The notes: generated by a model not told the origin, from the letters alone. A stretch of 64,000 nucleotides of DNA from Pempheris klunzingeri (GCF_042242105.1 NC_092012.1:28744978-28808977); one strand, 5' to 3'. Numbered from the stretch's first letter, positions 1-26,813 are shown. Made by a program: numbers and translations.

Positions 1-99
1 GCATGAAGTGATGTAATCATGATTTGGCCAAGATACGTAAATATGGCATTAGAATAATCCAAACAAGAGGTGATGAAATCATGAATAACTCTTTGTAGA

Positions 100-490
100 T
101 CCTTTAAAGTAATTAAAAATCTAATTCTCAAGATGTTACTCAAAATGAAAAAAACATGACAGTGGAACGCAGAAATCGAGATTGAGGTTGTGGTCTAAAA
201 TAACACAGAGGTTCTTAACAGTTGGCACAACATGTTGCACTAGAGTGCCAAGAGCAGGCAGGATTTGGCCATAAGTGTACTCAGAGCCTATAATAAGGAT
301 TTCTGTTTTGGAGGAGTTAAGCTGAAGAATATTTTCTCCCATCCAGTCCTTAACCACAGCTAGGCAGTTATCCACAAGTACAGCAGAGTGTCATCTGCAT
401 AGCACATACATAAAATGACATGACATCCTGATGTTTAATAATGTGGCCCAAGAGAAGATCAAGAAGATAAAGGCACACCACAGTAAGTTA
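100..490 (-). mobile_element. Decayed non-LTR retrotransposon (LINE) reverse-transcriptase fragment
   Basis: Read on the minus strand, positions 404-387 encode the reverse-transcriptase catalytic motif C-Y-A-D-D-T, followed by L-L-Y-L. An open stretch then runs to about position 136 and resembles the region after the catalytic box in L2/Rex1/Jockey-type LINEs (a W-M..N-I-L-Q-L-N-S-S-K-T-E-I-L-I-I-G segment). The residues expected upstream (L-G-H-I-I-K-H-Q) are readable near 455-420 but in another frame, so a frameshift separates them. There is no full-length ORF, endonuclease or clear 3' end, so this is a dead, truncated copy. The family assignment is by motif recall only. Confidence 0.7.
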
Positions 491-2834
491 ATACATAACA
501 GCTAAAGCCACCAGACACAACAAACTTTCTGTTTGAAAAAAGAGAATCACCACTGGAGGACAGTCCAACCCAAGTTCTCTACCTTGTAGCAATAATGCTA
601 TGACTCACCGTGCCAAACGTGGTGTTGACATCAAGCAGAAGCAGCATCAAGCATTCACCTGCATCAGCCCGATGGCTACATCCATGATATAACGCCAAAA
701 GACTGAGGCTAACGGTAACGGGGCGAGGCATAAAATCATCGTCCTCCCCAGCTGATGATCCATGTACAAGACATGGAAATAATGAAAAAGCATTGTTCTT
801 GTTATAGCTAATTTGCCCTTTGTTGTTTGTATTTTCAAACTGTTTTACAAAAGTTTGAGTGTAAACTTCCCCAAATCAGATAAAGAGCTCAACAGAGGTG
901 TTACTGTTATCCTACACTCTCATATCCAATCCTGAATGAACCTTCTTCAAACAGAACATGTAAACCCTAGTGTTGAAAAGGCAAAAAGCACAAGACACTC
1001 CAAATTCTCAGGGTACAGAGTACGTTTCTTACTACAGCCTCATGCACGCCACTTAGATGTTTTCAAATCCAAAGCCGAAAACCTAAGCACTGGACAATTG
1101 CTGTCCAAGGAAGGACTTTAGGTAATGCTCAATGGTAATTGATATATTTAACTATTTATAAGCACTCTATCTGCCAACATATAGTTAATCTATAACTTCA
1201 ACTTTCAATTCAATAACTATCAACGCATTTTAAAGCAGCACTAGTAGTAGGTGCATGAGTAGCAGCATTTGCAAAAATCATCCATAAAACCTTTAAAACA
1301 TCATCTTATAAATATCAGTCATCAACTGCTTACAGAAGCTTTAACGCTTCATGAGCGGCATTGTTAAATTAAATAATTTCACCACTGGTCAGTGTGCATG
1401 TGTGTGCGTGTGTGTGCGTGTAAGAATGGGGTGGGGTTAAAAGGGGAGGTTGGGGAACAACCAAATGATTGTTACCCCCCTCACCACCTCATAAACACAG
1501 AGATCACATTTAATCTTTCCTCAGCTGAGGAGATTCCAGTCCCTTCGTGTACCTCTTGTACACACACACACTGTGTTTCAATGATGTTACAGGAGACACA
1601 CACACACACCAGCACACTGCTCCCCAACAGTGCCACATTCCTTTGGATGCACCACATGTGCTGTGCGTAATGGAGCCCAGTTGCTAGGCAACAGTGGTTG
1701 CTAAGTGAGGAGCAGGATGTGTGTGACTTTTTCAACCTGCTTCCATTTACAGCAGCGATGGCTTATGCACTAATACAGTAACACAGTGTGGCAGTGCTCG
1801 TCTCTGCAGCACTGCATCCCCTCAAACCTGGAAGCTTTTTTTAAAAAATAAAGGCAAGGTCAAACACGAGAGAACGGCATAATGAATACAGTAAGAGGCT
1901 GTCACAGGCTGTCAAAGAAACTTGTTTGCATGAATGAAATGCAAAGAAATGCCACACACTAAAGCTACATCCTAGATTTCAGCAGCAAAAAACTAAGGAT
2001 AATTATTTTTATATTCATTTTTTAAAAATCCTTATCTAGAAATATCCCAGGGAACTGCTCGTATGTCCCTCTGGAAAAAAAGCATCAGATACATGTTGGA
2101 GGATAAAGCTGGTGCTACTTTATGTTTTTCTCACTGTCAACAAACCCATGAAAAGACAGACATTACTCAAGCAAGAGGAAATGGTGCATTTCCTGGAGAC
2201 CATTTTCAGGGGCAGATTAATCCACATTTGTTGCTCTAGTGAGTATTTCCAGAGGGATCGCGTCAACAAAAAAAAAAAAAAACACAATGTGAGTGCTCAT
2301 GGTGATGAGGAAAATGCCAGCCAGTGCGACACTGACAGCAGGTTTTTAATCCTGCATTTCATTTGGTAATTTGGAACGGGCAAAAACGCTATCGCCTTCA
2401 GATGTGGTTAGACGCCAGGTTGTACTAGGGAGAGTGACACCCTAAGAGATGCCAGCGTCAGTGTCAACCTCTTTTATTACATTTATTCCAGTGTGCTGAG
2501 TTTATGCAACCTCTTTCAAGGCAAATAACAACACCTAAAATTCAAAAATACCTATGTGTCATGAAGTTATGCCTTCAACTTCACAGATTGTTATGCTTAT
2601 GATGATTTTTTTGGTCAATTTTGCCACAAATGGCACACAGCTGATGAACTCTACTGGTCATGCCAAATCTAAAATAAGCCAAAATGCCTTTAGAGGTGTT
2701 GAAAGATTAATTAATACATTTAAATATAATAAAATCTAGTTTTACTGCCATTGTCACATCATCTTCAGTGCTCTTATTAGACCTGAATTGTCTTCACTCC
2801 TGTGTTAGTATGTTCACCAGCTGAAGCCAAGTAC
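491..2834. other. Non-coding stretch, probably the last hdgfl3 intron
   Basis: No exon could be supported here. The exon 4 donor at 2834 points into this region on the minus strand, so it is probably intron 4 of hdgfl3 or includes its undetected 3' end. It contains short CA/GT-rich tracts (about 1392-1425 and 1560-1605), a poly-A run (2267-2281) and a palindromic X-box-like site at 1680-1692. Nothing else is recognised. Confidence 0.5.
1680..1692. promoter_or_regulatory. Palindromic RFX X-box-like site
   Basis: The sequence GTTGCTAGGCAAC is an inverted repeat of GTTGC around TAG. It closely matches the X-box bound by RFX transcription factors. A second half-site-like GTTGCTAAG follows about 15 bases downstream. 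The location is non-coding, 3' of the visible hdgfl3 exons. Function is inferred from the motif only. Confidence 0.4.
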
Positions 2835-5208
<2,374 letters not shown>

Positions 5209-8048
5209 GTCGCTGGATCAAAACTGAGCTCTGAGGTGACTTTATAATCCTTAGCAGTTCTCCCCGGGGCCCTCAACGCAGGGCTAAATTATCCACCATC
5301 AATGTTTTTATATCAAGACTGCAGTTTACACGGAAATAAATAATTAAAAAACGCGGAAAACGGGGCCTGGAAGAGGGCTATCCTCTTACGCACGAATTCA
5401 GGTGTAAACGTAATAGAGAATGGCCTAAATTGGAGTACAGTACCTGTAAGAAACGCAAAGTCTGTCAGAACCCGAAAGATCAAACTTCCGGTCTTCGAAA
5501 TAAAGGCACTGCTGACGCACATGAGTTTAACGTTTGTTTTTACTTGTAGTAGCTTAAAAATACTGCCGTGAACGTGTTTTTACTCCGAGAATGAAATGAT
5601 GAACAAGTGCAGTCTCTGATCCACGGGAACACCTTAGGAAAAGTGAGAATATAATGTGTAATATAACCAAACCCAACATGTTTCTATGAGTTTGGAGTTA
5701 ATAACATGGTAAAAGTTGCCAGGATGTTTCCAATAAAGTGATAAAATACATATTATCAATGACCAACCCATCCTCCTGCAACTGCATATTCTTACTGTAA
5801 ATTTAAATATCTGTATTCTATATGTGCTTAGCATTTAAGGGACTAGAACTGGCATTTTATTGTGGAACCCCATGTTGTAAAAAAAAAACATAAATTACCT
5901 TGAAACCTTGATAGAGATATGCAATTCCAGTTTAATTGTCTGTGTTTTACTGGTCATCCCACAGCTTCATGACAGCCGGCAGCCACATGGTGGAAGCATC
6001 TCCTTAGTGAAGTTGGCAGGCTGAGGTAGCCGATCCTCTCTGGAGCCTTGCTGCAGACGAGTAGTATCCCACAGAATGATTGAATGACCAGCAGGAAGTC
6101 CATAGCCCAGCACCTGAGCAGCACTTACTATCCTGCATAAACACTCCATGAGTTAAGCTGCTTTTTGTGTCAGAGTAATCTATTCAGTGCGACAGGTGAG
6201 TTTAAGCCTTAAAAGGACAGATTCACAATTTTTCACATCTCTTTTAAAACTAGTGCCATATATTTTGCTTGCTGTGATCATTTCCCGTTCTTAGTGACTG
6301 CACAGAGATCCCTTCCCTTCTAACTTTAGAAGATACCCTCTTGATTTAACTCAGCCCTCGAAAACCTTCAGCTTCATCTACACTTTTTTAGAATACATTT
6401 TTACACAGAACCAGCACTGTGGATTTTGTCTCCCATCGCTTAGATTGAAAGGAAGATAGTGTTTCACCTTCAGCATGGACCAACTGAGCAAAAACTGCCA
6501 GTGTGTGAGAATTGTTTTTAGACAGAATTGAAAAAATAAGAACCCCAAATCCTAAAACTGAAAAATGTATGGTTATCGAGCCATATGGGCCAAATGAGAT
6601 TGAGGGGTACTACATTTGTGGAAGAGCCCTCTCACAAGCTGGTGTATAGCCGAAAACCAGCAGTAGCAGTTAATGAAGAGGATGCACATCATATACTGAA
6701 GTAGCGTTTAACTGATAAGTGACTCATGATGATTTCATACATTAATGAATTCAGGACATATCATGGATTCCTGTTGCCACTACGATGTAATGTGATTAGC
6801 TGACACATAACAGATCATCTGAGGAATAGTAATTCATAGATAAATATTGAACTGAATGACATGTTCTTCCATTACCATGAACAAACACACTTTCATTTAT
6901 TTTGACTCAGTCCCACACACACCGTCCTGCTGCTGTGAGTTCTCCCTAAAGTACCATAGCGCGCCACTAAAAAGAACCCCCAACAAATGCATTTTCTCCG
7001 GTTTGTTAAACAGTGACTGCTTCCATTGCATTTCCATTTAGCCGTTCATAAAAATTAAACTGTATATTTGTGGGGTCTTTTTAAAGAATTACAGTATGAA
7101 CCAATGAGCCTGACACTGAGAGCACAGTCATGTTAGGGATGTCAAAGTACTGAGAGACACACTAACACATGTTGGTTTGGGCCTTTTCATTGGATTTGTT
7201 GACAATAAGAAAAGCGTAGAATATCATCAGCCTTACCCTTTGATTGGCACGTTACAAAAGCTGAAAACTAACGACAAACAGCGGCAACAGTTAATTGTTT
7301 TAGTGTGTTCATCCCATCAACAACAGTACTGTACTATGCAAATTTTCAGCACAGTTACAGCACAGTTACAGTAATTCAATGCAAAAATAAAAAACATAAC
7401 TTTTTGCCTGAGTTTGCCAACACCTATATTTATAGACTGGACTCCCCACCTCTCATCCTGGGACGATATTCTTCAGTTTCAGCAACAGCATTAAGTGTTT
7501 TGTGTACGATTAATATGAGGCACTAAAACTCAAATTCAGTTTTCACACAGGCTTTGCAGCTGTGTTGTGTTTGCCGATTGTTCAAGCACTAAATTCTATA
7601 GTTTGCACATCTTACAGCAACGGCTTGTCATTTACAGTGAAGTAACAAACTAGAACGAATCACAATTGCTCTCTAGTGGTTGTGATAATGAACTATGTCA
7701 AGCTAAGAAGAAGTGTTGATACTTAATCCAAACTCACTGTACGAGTGCCTGGGAGCAACATGCAAGAACTTATTTGTTAAGTACTTTGTGGAGGTAGACA
7801 AAGTCATGTACATTTTAGACATTTTTTTTACATCACTGCCAAATAATCTGCTTATAACTCACTGCTGCAGCTCCTTCACTCAGAATTAAGTTGCATTATA
7901 CAAGAACCATTGGTGAGTGTTTAGTTAGACCCAGAGACACTGAAAGAGTTTGAAACGCCCATCAACAGAAGATGAGTTCTTGGGAACAAACAAAACATTT
8001 GCGTCCAAAATGCATGTAGTTCACAGAAGGAGTCCTCCTGCTTCCACA
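5209..8048. other. Intergenic region between hdgfl3 (5' end) and znf414 (3' end)
   Basis: The first few hundred bases hold the presumed hdgfl3 promoter. The region next to 8048 must hold the znf414 3' UTR. Short open frames here show no recognisable protein family, and no RNA gene was seen. The DNA is AT-rich. Confidence 0.6.
5484..5491 (-). promoter_or_regulatory. ETS/GABP-type site upstream of hdgfl3
   Basis: ACTTCCGG on the plus strand reads CCGGAAGT on the gene strand, the ETS-family core. It lies about 280 bases upstream of the hdgfl3 ATG. The DNA around exon 1 (about 4980-5250) is locally CpG-rich, as in a CpG-island promoter. The transcription start is not determined. Confidence 0.4.
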
Positions 8049-10493
8049 CTATGTGTTAGTGGCAAAGCCCCCTGTGTCCTCTGCAGGTTTGTTACCGCTG
8101 TGTCGACTGTTGATGTGGTGAGTCATTTCCTGACGGTTGGTCACCGTGTGGCCACACTGCACACATGTGTAGCGCCCTTTGGTGTGCTCCCAAAGGATGC
8201 GTCTGTTGCAGGCCAGACCTAATGGATGAAAGGACAAATTTAAGTCAAAGTTTCAAATTCAAAATCTTGTCTCCCTGGGAACAATCAAACTAACTTGTTA
8301 TCATCAAACACAGAGGGTGCTAATTCATGTCCTACACAGGTTCCTACACAGCTTTGAGGTCGATGCTTTCTCAAAACCTGACAATAATGATCTGTCTGTG
8401 TTTGTTCTGTTTTCAGCATTACTGGGCTATATTACCTCACTCTTCAAACTCAGGGGTTGAAAGCCAAGGGGAACGTGCAGTTACACATACAGGATATCTG
8501 AGCAGAACAATTATTTTAATGCATGATTGTAACCAACTACATGTGTTGCTTTGCTGCACAAGTTTGTCATAATTACAAAGTTCTTGCGCAACATAAAGTC
8601 TTTGTTGATCACTTGTACTCACTTCATTTCCGACATTTGAGTTCTCAGGCCTTCTAACCGACACTTTACAGAATTTATAATAATTTACATAAATGTGAGC
8701 TACTCTAGGATTGGCTATGGAAAAATAGCGCACAAGCATTAGCATGAATTAGCCATAAACTAGGACTTAATACTTTGTTGTTGGACAGATGGACCAACAT
8801 TACGATTCTTACTCTGCCGCTAAAATAATAAAGAAAGCCTGGTTGTACAAGTGTGGAATATTATGAGTGTAGAAGTTCATTCGTCACCATGAAAATAGCA
8901 GCTTGACCACAAGATTTTAACTTCTCTTACTAGCTTTTAACAACATGTCTCATAGAAAGATATCTGATAATTAGCAGTTTATTGTGTAAATATGATAACT
9001 GATACATCATACATTATACAAATGCAAATAAATAGGCAAAAAGGCGGCTGACCTTGATTCTTTTTCCACACAGCTGAGGACCCAGGAGGAGAGTGAGGAG
9101 CTGATCCTGGAGCAGGGCGGACGGGCTCAGGAGACCTGGTCTGTGTCTGCTGTTGACCCTGAGCATCAGGAGGTTCAGGAGCTGCTGTTGGGCCATCCAG
9201 GCTTAGAGATGGAGGCAGATCAGAGGAGCTGTTCCTGAGCTGTGTAGCAAGTTGGGGAGGGGAGGTCTCGGAGTTCGATGAAAAAGGAGGCCCGAGGGCA
9301 GGGGGGGCAGCAGAGTCTGGCTGAGGAACAGCAGCAGGGAAGGAACCATCTGGGTTTGGGATTTGAGGAGGTAGCTGCTGGGGTGAAGACACTGAGTCCA
9401 GCTGTGGGGGGTTCTGGTCCATGGCCATGGGGGTCATGTTTGGGTTGCTCACAGTAGCAGGTGGAGGGGGCGTCGGTTCCGTCGGCTTTGTTTTGCCTCT
9501 TGGCACTTTGGAGCAGGTGTGCAAGTGAGTCAGGAGGCCACGGTAGGATCGCAACTTTGTGCGACAGCTCTCACACCTTCAGAAAAAGAAGCAACGTTAC
9601 ATTGCTACAAACAGTTTTTACTCATGAACACTCACGGTATCTGTGGCAGCTGTGAGTGAAATGAAGACCAACTCACAGGAAGAATATGTTGGGTTTGTGA
9701 TGGTGCCTCATATGTTCCATCAGCTTCTGCATGTCAGGTAAGGAAGCACTGCAGCCGATAGTGGAGCACTGCAAGACCTTTCCTGAGGAGAGGACAGACA
9801 GAGTGTACTTGTACCTGTAGTGGTTATACACAGTGTAGCATGACACAGAAGGTTGGACCAGAGTGTGGATCACACATAGTTTAACCAATTTAGCTGCAAT
9901 CCCTCCAAACTGAGACCGCTGGACCCTTAGAAAAGTCAGAAAGTCACTAATCTGGTGTAACTAGAGCTACCTACACATGAAGAATTGGCCCTTTCTAAAA
10001 TGCTGATGCAATTAACATGGATCTATTGACGTTACATTCTAAGTTTACTGCCCACACATGCTCTTCCAGAGGTGGGAGCTCACCAGGAAGAGACTGAGCT
10101 GAGATCTCATGGTCCTTAATGTGGCTTTCCAGGGCGCCTGTGTCTGTGTACACTCGCCTACAGCCATGTAATGGACACGGTGTCCTGTTGTTTCCTGAAA
10201 TGGACAAACAATACTTCAATTCGTTGCAGTGAATTTAACTACTTAGTTATGAGACATGAACGGTGAAAATAACGTAGGTAACTTTACTGGCGACAGAAGT
10301 CAAGCCGTGTTAGCATGCTAGCTAGCTGACAGGTTACCTCAGTCGCATTAAAGCTAGCTAACGTTAGTTCCGTTAAGCCCAACGATGCAAACATGTTGCG
10401 AATTTGGCGTCTGTCTGCAATGTTTGAGCTAAATTACAAACCTCCATTTCCATTTTCAGGTGTCTGCGTTATTGTATTACCCGCAGACATCAT
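8049..10493 (-). CDS. znf414: Zinc finger protein 414 orthologue
   Basis: Five coding exons on the minus strand: 10493-10442, 10194-10084, 9782-9677, 9576-9053 and 8218-8049. They sum to 963 nt and encode 320 aa plus stop, with every junction in frame. Zinc fingers: C24-C29-H42-H46 (CX4C type), C60-C65-H78-H82 (CX4C type), C91-C94-H107-C111 (C2HC) and a C-terminal C283-C286-H299-H304. The link Q-S-L-P-G-K between fingers 1 and 2, the H-K-P-N before finger 3 and the later S-S-A-V-W-K-K-N-Q-G match ZNF414. Between fingers 3 and 4 is a Pro/Ser/Gln-rich, presumably disordered stretch of about 150 residues. The first of two tandem ATGs was chosen as start. Expected to be nuclear; DNA targets are unknown. 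It lies head to tail between ankdd1a and hdgfl3. Confidence 0.9.
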
Positions 10494-10540
10494 AACGGCA
10501 GCTGAGCTCTGCAACAACGACAATTGAAGTTGAGCAACAC

Positions 10541-10566
10541 ACTACAAGAAGCAGAATGCAATGCGG
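10541..10566 (+). promoter_or_regulatory. ZNF143/Staf-like (SBS) element at the znf414 promoter
   Basis: ACTACA at 10541 is followed by GCAGAATGCAATGCGG. The arrangement resembles the extended Staf-binding site (ACTACAN..CCCA.AATGC..TGCG), although the central CCCA is replaced by GCAG. It lies about 50-75 bases upstream of the znf414 ATG, where such sites usually sit. Inference from motif only. Confidence 0.4.
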
Positions 10567-10957
10567 CAACCAGACCGGCATATGTCTTCTTCTGGGTTTT
10601 CGGGCTGGATGATTTACAGGACAGCGCTGCCTCCTACAGGTCGGGATTAGATTGCAGGTCGGGTATTTCTTTTTCCAAAGGTGTAGTGATATCATGGTTA
10701 TGAATTCAAAGAGTGCTTAATCCTGTTCTCTATGTAGTCCACTACACAGGAGTCAGCCATTTTGTATGGATGTCCGAATGTAGGCGATAGTGAGTATTAT
10801 TACACCCTCTATAGTGGACTCAAAGTATCCCACATTCCATCGTGAAAAATAAATAGTGTAAAACCATAGATATAGTGCACAACTAATGGTCACTAACCGA
10901 GCCCAATGTATCATCAAGCATTGCAGTAAAAGCACTTGTGCTTTCCATCTCTTCAAT

Positions 10958-11032
10958 TTAATTCAATTTATTTGTATAGCCCAATATCACAACAGAGTTG
11001 TCTCACAGTGCTTTACAAAGTTCACTGAAATA
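10958..11032. repeat. Teleost dispersed repeat fragment
   Basis: The run AATTTATTTGTATAGCCCAA followed by a CACAACA block and then CAGTGCTTTACAAAG is the beginning of a very common fish repeat whose consensus reads TTATTTATATAGCGCCAAAT then CACAACA and a GCGCTTTA block. Only the first 75 bases or so are present. Identification is from memory. Confidence 0.55.
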
Positions 11033-11279
11033 AACAAGAAGTGTGAGCGAACAAACAATCTTTTTGCTCCACCCCATGCATTTTCCAGATCTCATTTATT
11101 GTACTAATTCATTGTGCTCCCCTTAGTTTACTAAGTTAGTTTGGATCCAAACTAATGTGTTAAAATACCAAAGTCACAGAAACTGAAACTCTCTTGTTCT
11201 GCGCGGTAAAGTTACTGTTTTTCTCAGTGCAGTCTGATGGCTTTGAACCAATCGATATAGCAGCTGTTTCAAAAGGATC

Positions 11280-11480
11280 TTATGGGTCTACCTCTGGACT
11301 GATCCTTTCTGTAATGTTGTCTGACAGTCCTAACGACAATCTGAACCTGTCAGTGGCAGAAACAAGCAGAGTCCACTGTGAGAGACTGATGGCTTCTGCA
11401 TCAGAGGGAAGACACATGAGCCCATCATCCACATAGAAATGTCTGAGCACTAATTGGTGAATGGTGAGTGGGTACATGCC
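11280..11480 (-). mobile_element. Possible BEL/Pao-type LTR retrotransposon reverse-transcriptase fragment
   Basis: On the minus strand a short open frame reads L-V-L-R-H-F-Y-V-D-D-G-L followed by P-S-D-A-E-A-I-S-L. The F-Y-V-D-D-G-L catalytic box, followed shortly by a -x-E-A-I- helix start, is the pattern of BEL/Pao reverse transcriptases, which are common in fish. The sequence downstream drifts out of similarity, which would fit frameshifts. No LTRs, integrase or gag were seen. It is a dead remnant if correct. Confidence 0.5.
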
Positions 11481-14400
11481 CAGGGATCAGAGGGTACAGT
11501 GGTTGAGTCAACAGGGGAACAGTATAAAACATTATAACAGACTGATGGCTGTGTAATGTGTGTGTAATTAGGAACGGGAGTTTTGAAGATATTCAGGTGT
11601 GTGTGTGAAACCATAATTGTTTCATCAACACACAGGGTGATACACAGATGATACACAGCTCCAGAGCCCTGCTCTCTCTTTGTACAGCTGTACTGATCAA
11701 ACTAGCCGATAATCCAGATCTGTAAGAAAAAATCCAATGTGAACATTTGTTTTCGTTGCTTTAATTAATCTTATCAACACGTACATAGTAGAATTGAAAG
11801 TCTATACTTGAATTATACAAAAGAAATTTGCATTGGTGCAGAAAAATGTAGTTATTGCATTCATTTTGAAGTAATGTTAATAATCACTTCTATCATGATG
11901 ATTTCAAGGACCAGCCAGGCTTTTAGAAGCTGACTTTTCTGCACAGAACTCATGCACTTATACTCTACCTGTACACAGCAGCTAACATGCTCACCTGATA
12001 GTTCAGATTTCTTAAACCAGTAATGACTTTGAAGGTGCATTCATGTTGAACTTCAGTTCATTGGCATATCATAATACAGTACAATGGAACCATTCAATTT
12101 ATCATTACAAAAACTGGTATCATTACTTATTCATGTACTTGGAAAGAGATAATATGCATTCACGTCATGCAAAAATAGCAGTTGTTGCATACACCATTTG
12201 ATTTTATTTACATCTGACATAGAACTGCATTAAAGTTGGAATGGAAATATAATCTCTACAGTGCCCCCAAAACACTGTTGTGCACCAACAGTAACTAAGT
12301 GAAACAAAAGTGGTATTCAGGTTTCAAACCCATAAAACATCAAATCCATGGTGCAGTGTTAGCGTGATTCCTGTGTGCCGTTCAAAATGTGTGACCCGTT
12401 AGTGCATCAATCCAATGGATTCATAAACGCAAAGAATGCAGAAATAAGACCACAAAATAAGTACAATTATGCTGTAATTCGCAAAAATGTAAAGCAAAGT
12501 AGAGGGCCATCTAAGTAGAAATATGTAACTGTGTGATTGTATGTAGCATAAAAAATATTTTTGGGCTTTGCTCTCCTGTTAATCATCTTACTCCTCCTCA
12601 AATTCATCTCATCAGGTAGCAAACCAATGACCTAAGACACGTGACTGGAAAATAAAAACTAAGGCAAACACACAGAGCGTGTCTATTAGAATTACTTTCT
12701 GCTCTATTTAATTCCACCACTTACATAGTTAGTTTTCACTGCACAGTCAACTGGATGTTAACAGCAGGCAATCTGAGTGATAATGACAACACTGAGCTGT
12801 CTCTTCCTTTCCACTTGTGCTTTAGATAATAGGGTTAGACTGAGGACTAAACTGAGGTTGATCTGCTCATATTGCTAGTACTAATGGAATGAGGTGGCTC
12901 ATGTACTCTCTCTGCAAACAATTATGGCCAAACTGGATATAATACTCATGTTATGAAAAGAGCTTTTTTTTTCTTTAAGGCCACAAAGAGAGAGTGCAGA
13001 GCCTGAAGGCTGCTGTTGTGTAGCCACAGCAGTTTAAAACCTGACATCAATAACAACAACAACATCAACAATAAAGATGCTACTAGGTTTTTTCTGTAAA
13101 TTTCCATGTGCTTCTGTGGTCATATGACTCAATCTCAGCTGTAGTGGATCAGTGAGGTAAAAAAAAGATAAATTTAACAGACAGAAGCACAGAGCAGTGG
13201 GAAAATTAAGCAAAGTTAACTCTCAACAGGTGGGGCTATGAGCTGCTTCTTAAAAGTGTCAACAGCGTCCACAGATCTTCCAAAGTCAGTAAGCTCCTAC
13301 GTTTAGCATGGAGCTCTAAAGTTTTCTACATTAGATGAACATAAAGGCCTGAAATACATCATCACAATGGCCATAAAAAGGCATTATGAAATGATGTGTC
13401 ACTTGGAACTCCACTATCAAACATAATGAACTCCTATACATCTGTCTTATCATGAAAATAAGAATGATAAAATAACATTTTATAATCATGAACTAGGTTT
13501 GAATAATGCCTTAAATTATTTCACAAGTGATTGCTTCATTTATGCATTTTACACTGTTTCATAACCATTTATTTATTGAATATTGACACAAGCCTTTAGT
13601 GTTAAACAACAAGCCCCGATCATACAACATGAGTGATCCACCTACAGTATGTCCTGGTGTGGTAGCTCTGTAAGGTAGCTGGAAGCTTGACCATCCAGTG
13701 GTCTAAAAGTGATCACCGGCACAAAGTAATGGTTTATATTCTTTAAGTGAATATTATTCAAATGACTTCCTGTAGTGTGAGTGGGTCACTGAGCCACTGA
13801 GCAGCAGACCCAACTATAGTGGGGTTACTTCCCAACAGCTCTCACCAACTCCCTCTTATATCCTCAAAAGAGAGTTATAAAGTCAATGTAAAGACATAAA
13901 GGGACACAAACAGATACAAATGTGCTCTAGGCAGGGCCAGTTGTAGATGTTTAAGCTTCAGTCTTGTCCTGAAGCTGTAATGACTCCACTTCATAAGCAT
14001 AGAGAGCCAAAATGAAAACTGGAGGAACATGAAGAGGTAACAGTTCCCGGTGAGTTCAGGGGTCAGTTAGAGTTCTAACTGTAACATAAAGACACACAGT
14101 CACTCTCCACAGACACAGACACCATTCTCTAGCATGTGTCTTAATCATGTTGAGTCGTGATATTGTGTTTAAGTTTTAACTGTAACCAGGCCTGGGTCAC
14201 TTTTAGAGTCACCTGATCAATGATAAAGGAGGCCTGTAGACTTGTGTGATCATTTTGTTTTAAATCTTCTGTATACAAGGCCTGCAAAGTTGACAGTTTG
14301 CTGAGTGGAGGTCAATTAGTTTGCTTTATCAATCATGGAAATAAATTATAGTAATTATGATTGTACATCATGAAAATACACTAATATTGTTTTCCCAAGT

Positions 14401-15132
14401 TTGGACTTGGACCCCTCTTACTTTGCCTCTACAAGGCAGGTATGGACAGCATGTATACAGCAGATGTACTGGACAACTGAGCACTCTCATTTTTTAGGCT
14501 TTTGACTCCTGATATGTGGATGTCTATAAATATGGGTACTTAACTCTCTGTAACTGCCACCACATAGATGATGATGTGATGGTATGGTTGCTTGTGCCAA
14601 AAAACTACAAGTTAGGTATATAATATGTAATGAACCTCTTTACTGGAAACTCACTTGATCAGACTCACGTCTTGAATGACATTTGCCACAAAGCCAAGCG
14701 TGTCCTGTGGGCTTACTCCCCCCTACATCACTCAGTGCGGCTTTGAAGAAGAACTTTGAAGGAGGAACATTGCTGGTCAGAGCATTACATTATATTACGC
14801 TGTGTGACAGGTAGTCATGTGCTAAAAAAGCCCTTTGTGTGCAGAGATACAGTACAGTGTGGGTAGTGTCTGCACACAATACTATGCATGCATTGAAAAA
14901 CAGAAACAAAAAAAAGGATGTTTTATATTTCCACCAGGTAATTTACAGGTTTACAACCATTATTTCCCTTATTCTGAAAGAAAATAAATGCTAGATGTCA
15001 GAGCAATCACAGTATATTCAATAAGTGAACGTGTGAACAGTACAAAGCACTTTTTCATGGGCTCAGTTCTGGGCAGTTATAGTTACATAATTGGATTTGT
15101 TGTGTTGCAGTCGTGGCCACTCACACTGTTGA

Positions 15133-26626
<11,494 letters not shown>

Positions 26627-26804
26627 CTTTACGGAGCTCTAGAGGCGCCTCCGACCCTTCGCTGTCCGTCCTCTCATGGCAGCGCTGTGGTGCTCTTCTC
26701 CCAGCAGGTGACAGGAGTCCGGCCGCTACGACAGACAGTCATGACTGTGAAGACCACAGAGTGCTCCAGTCAGCGGGCAAGACCCGCGGAGTGACAGAGA
26801 AAAG

Positions 26805-26813
26805 CACTTCCGG
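26805..26813 (-). promoter_or_regulatory. ETS/GABP site upstream of ankdd1a
   Basis: CACTTCCGG reads CCGGAAGTG on the gene strand, the preferred GABP/ETS core. It lies about 180 bases upstream of the ankdd1a ATG in a locally GC-rich stretch (26500-26820), consistent with a promoter. Confidence 0.45.

Larger units (their letters stand above)
10494..15132. other. Intergenic region between znf414 (5' end) and ankdd1a (3' end)
   Basis: It holds the znf414 promoter at the left edge and the ankdd1a 3' UTR at the right edge. Inside are a dispersed repeat at 10958-11032 and a possible BEL/Pao fragment at 11280-11480. From about 11.7 to 14.9 kb the DNA is AT-rich with very few long open frames and no recognisable element. 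Confidence 0.6.

Noticed and set aside
1392-1735. Cys/Val-rich and His/Thr-rich frames
   Set aside because: Products of GT/CA repeat translation, not genes.
2380-2480. Candidate last exon of hdgfl3 (a minus-strand T-T-S-E-G-like peptide)
   Set aside because: Only four or five residues match, a stop lies just upstream in the same frame, and no acceptor gives the expected Lys/Ser-rich start.
5236-5252. TATA-like TTATAAAG upstream of hdgfl3
   Set aside because: It would lie only about 35 bases before the ATG, too close for a normal 5' UTR. The promoter looks CpG-type.
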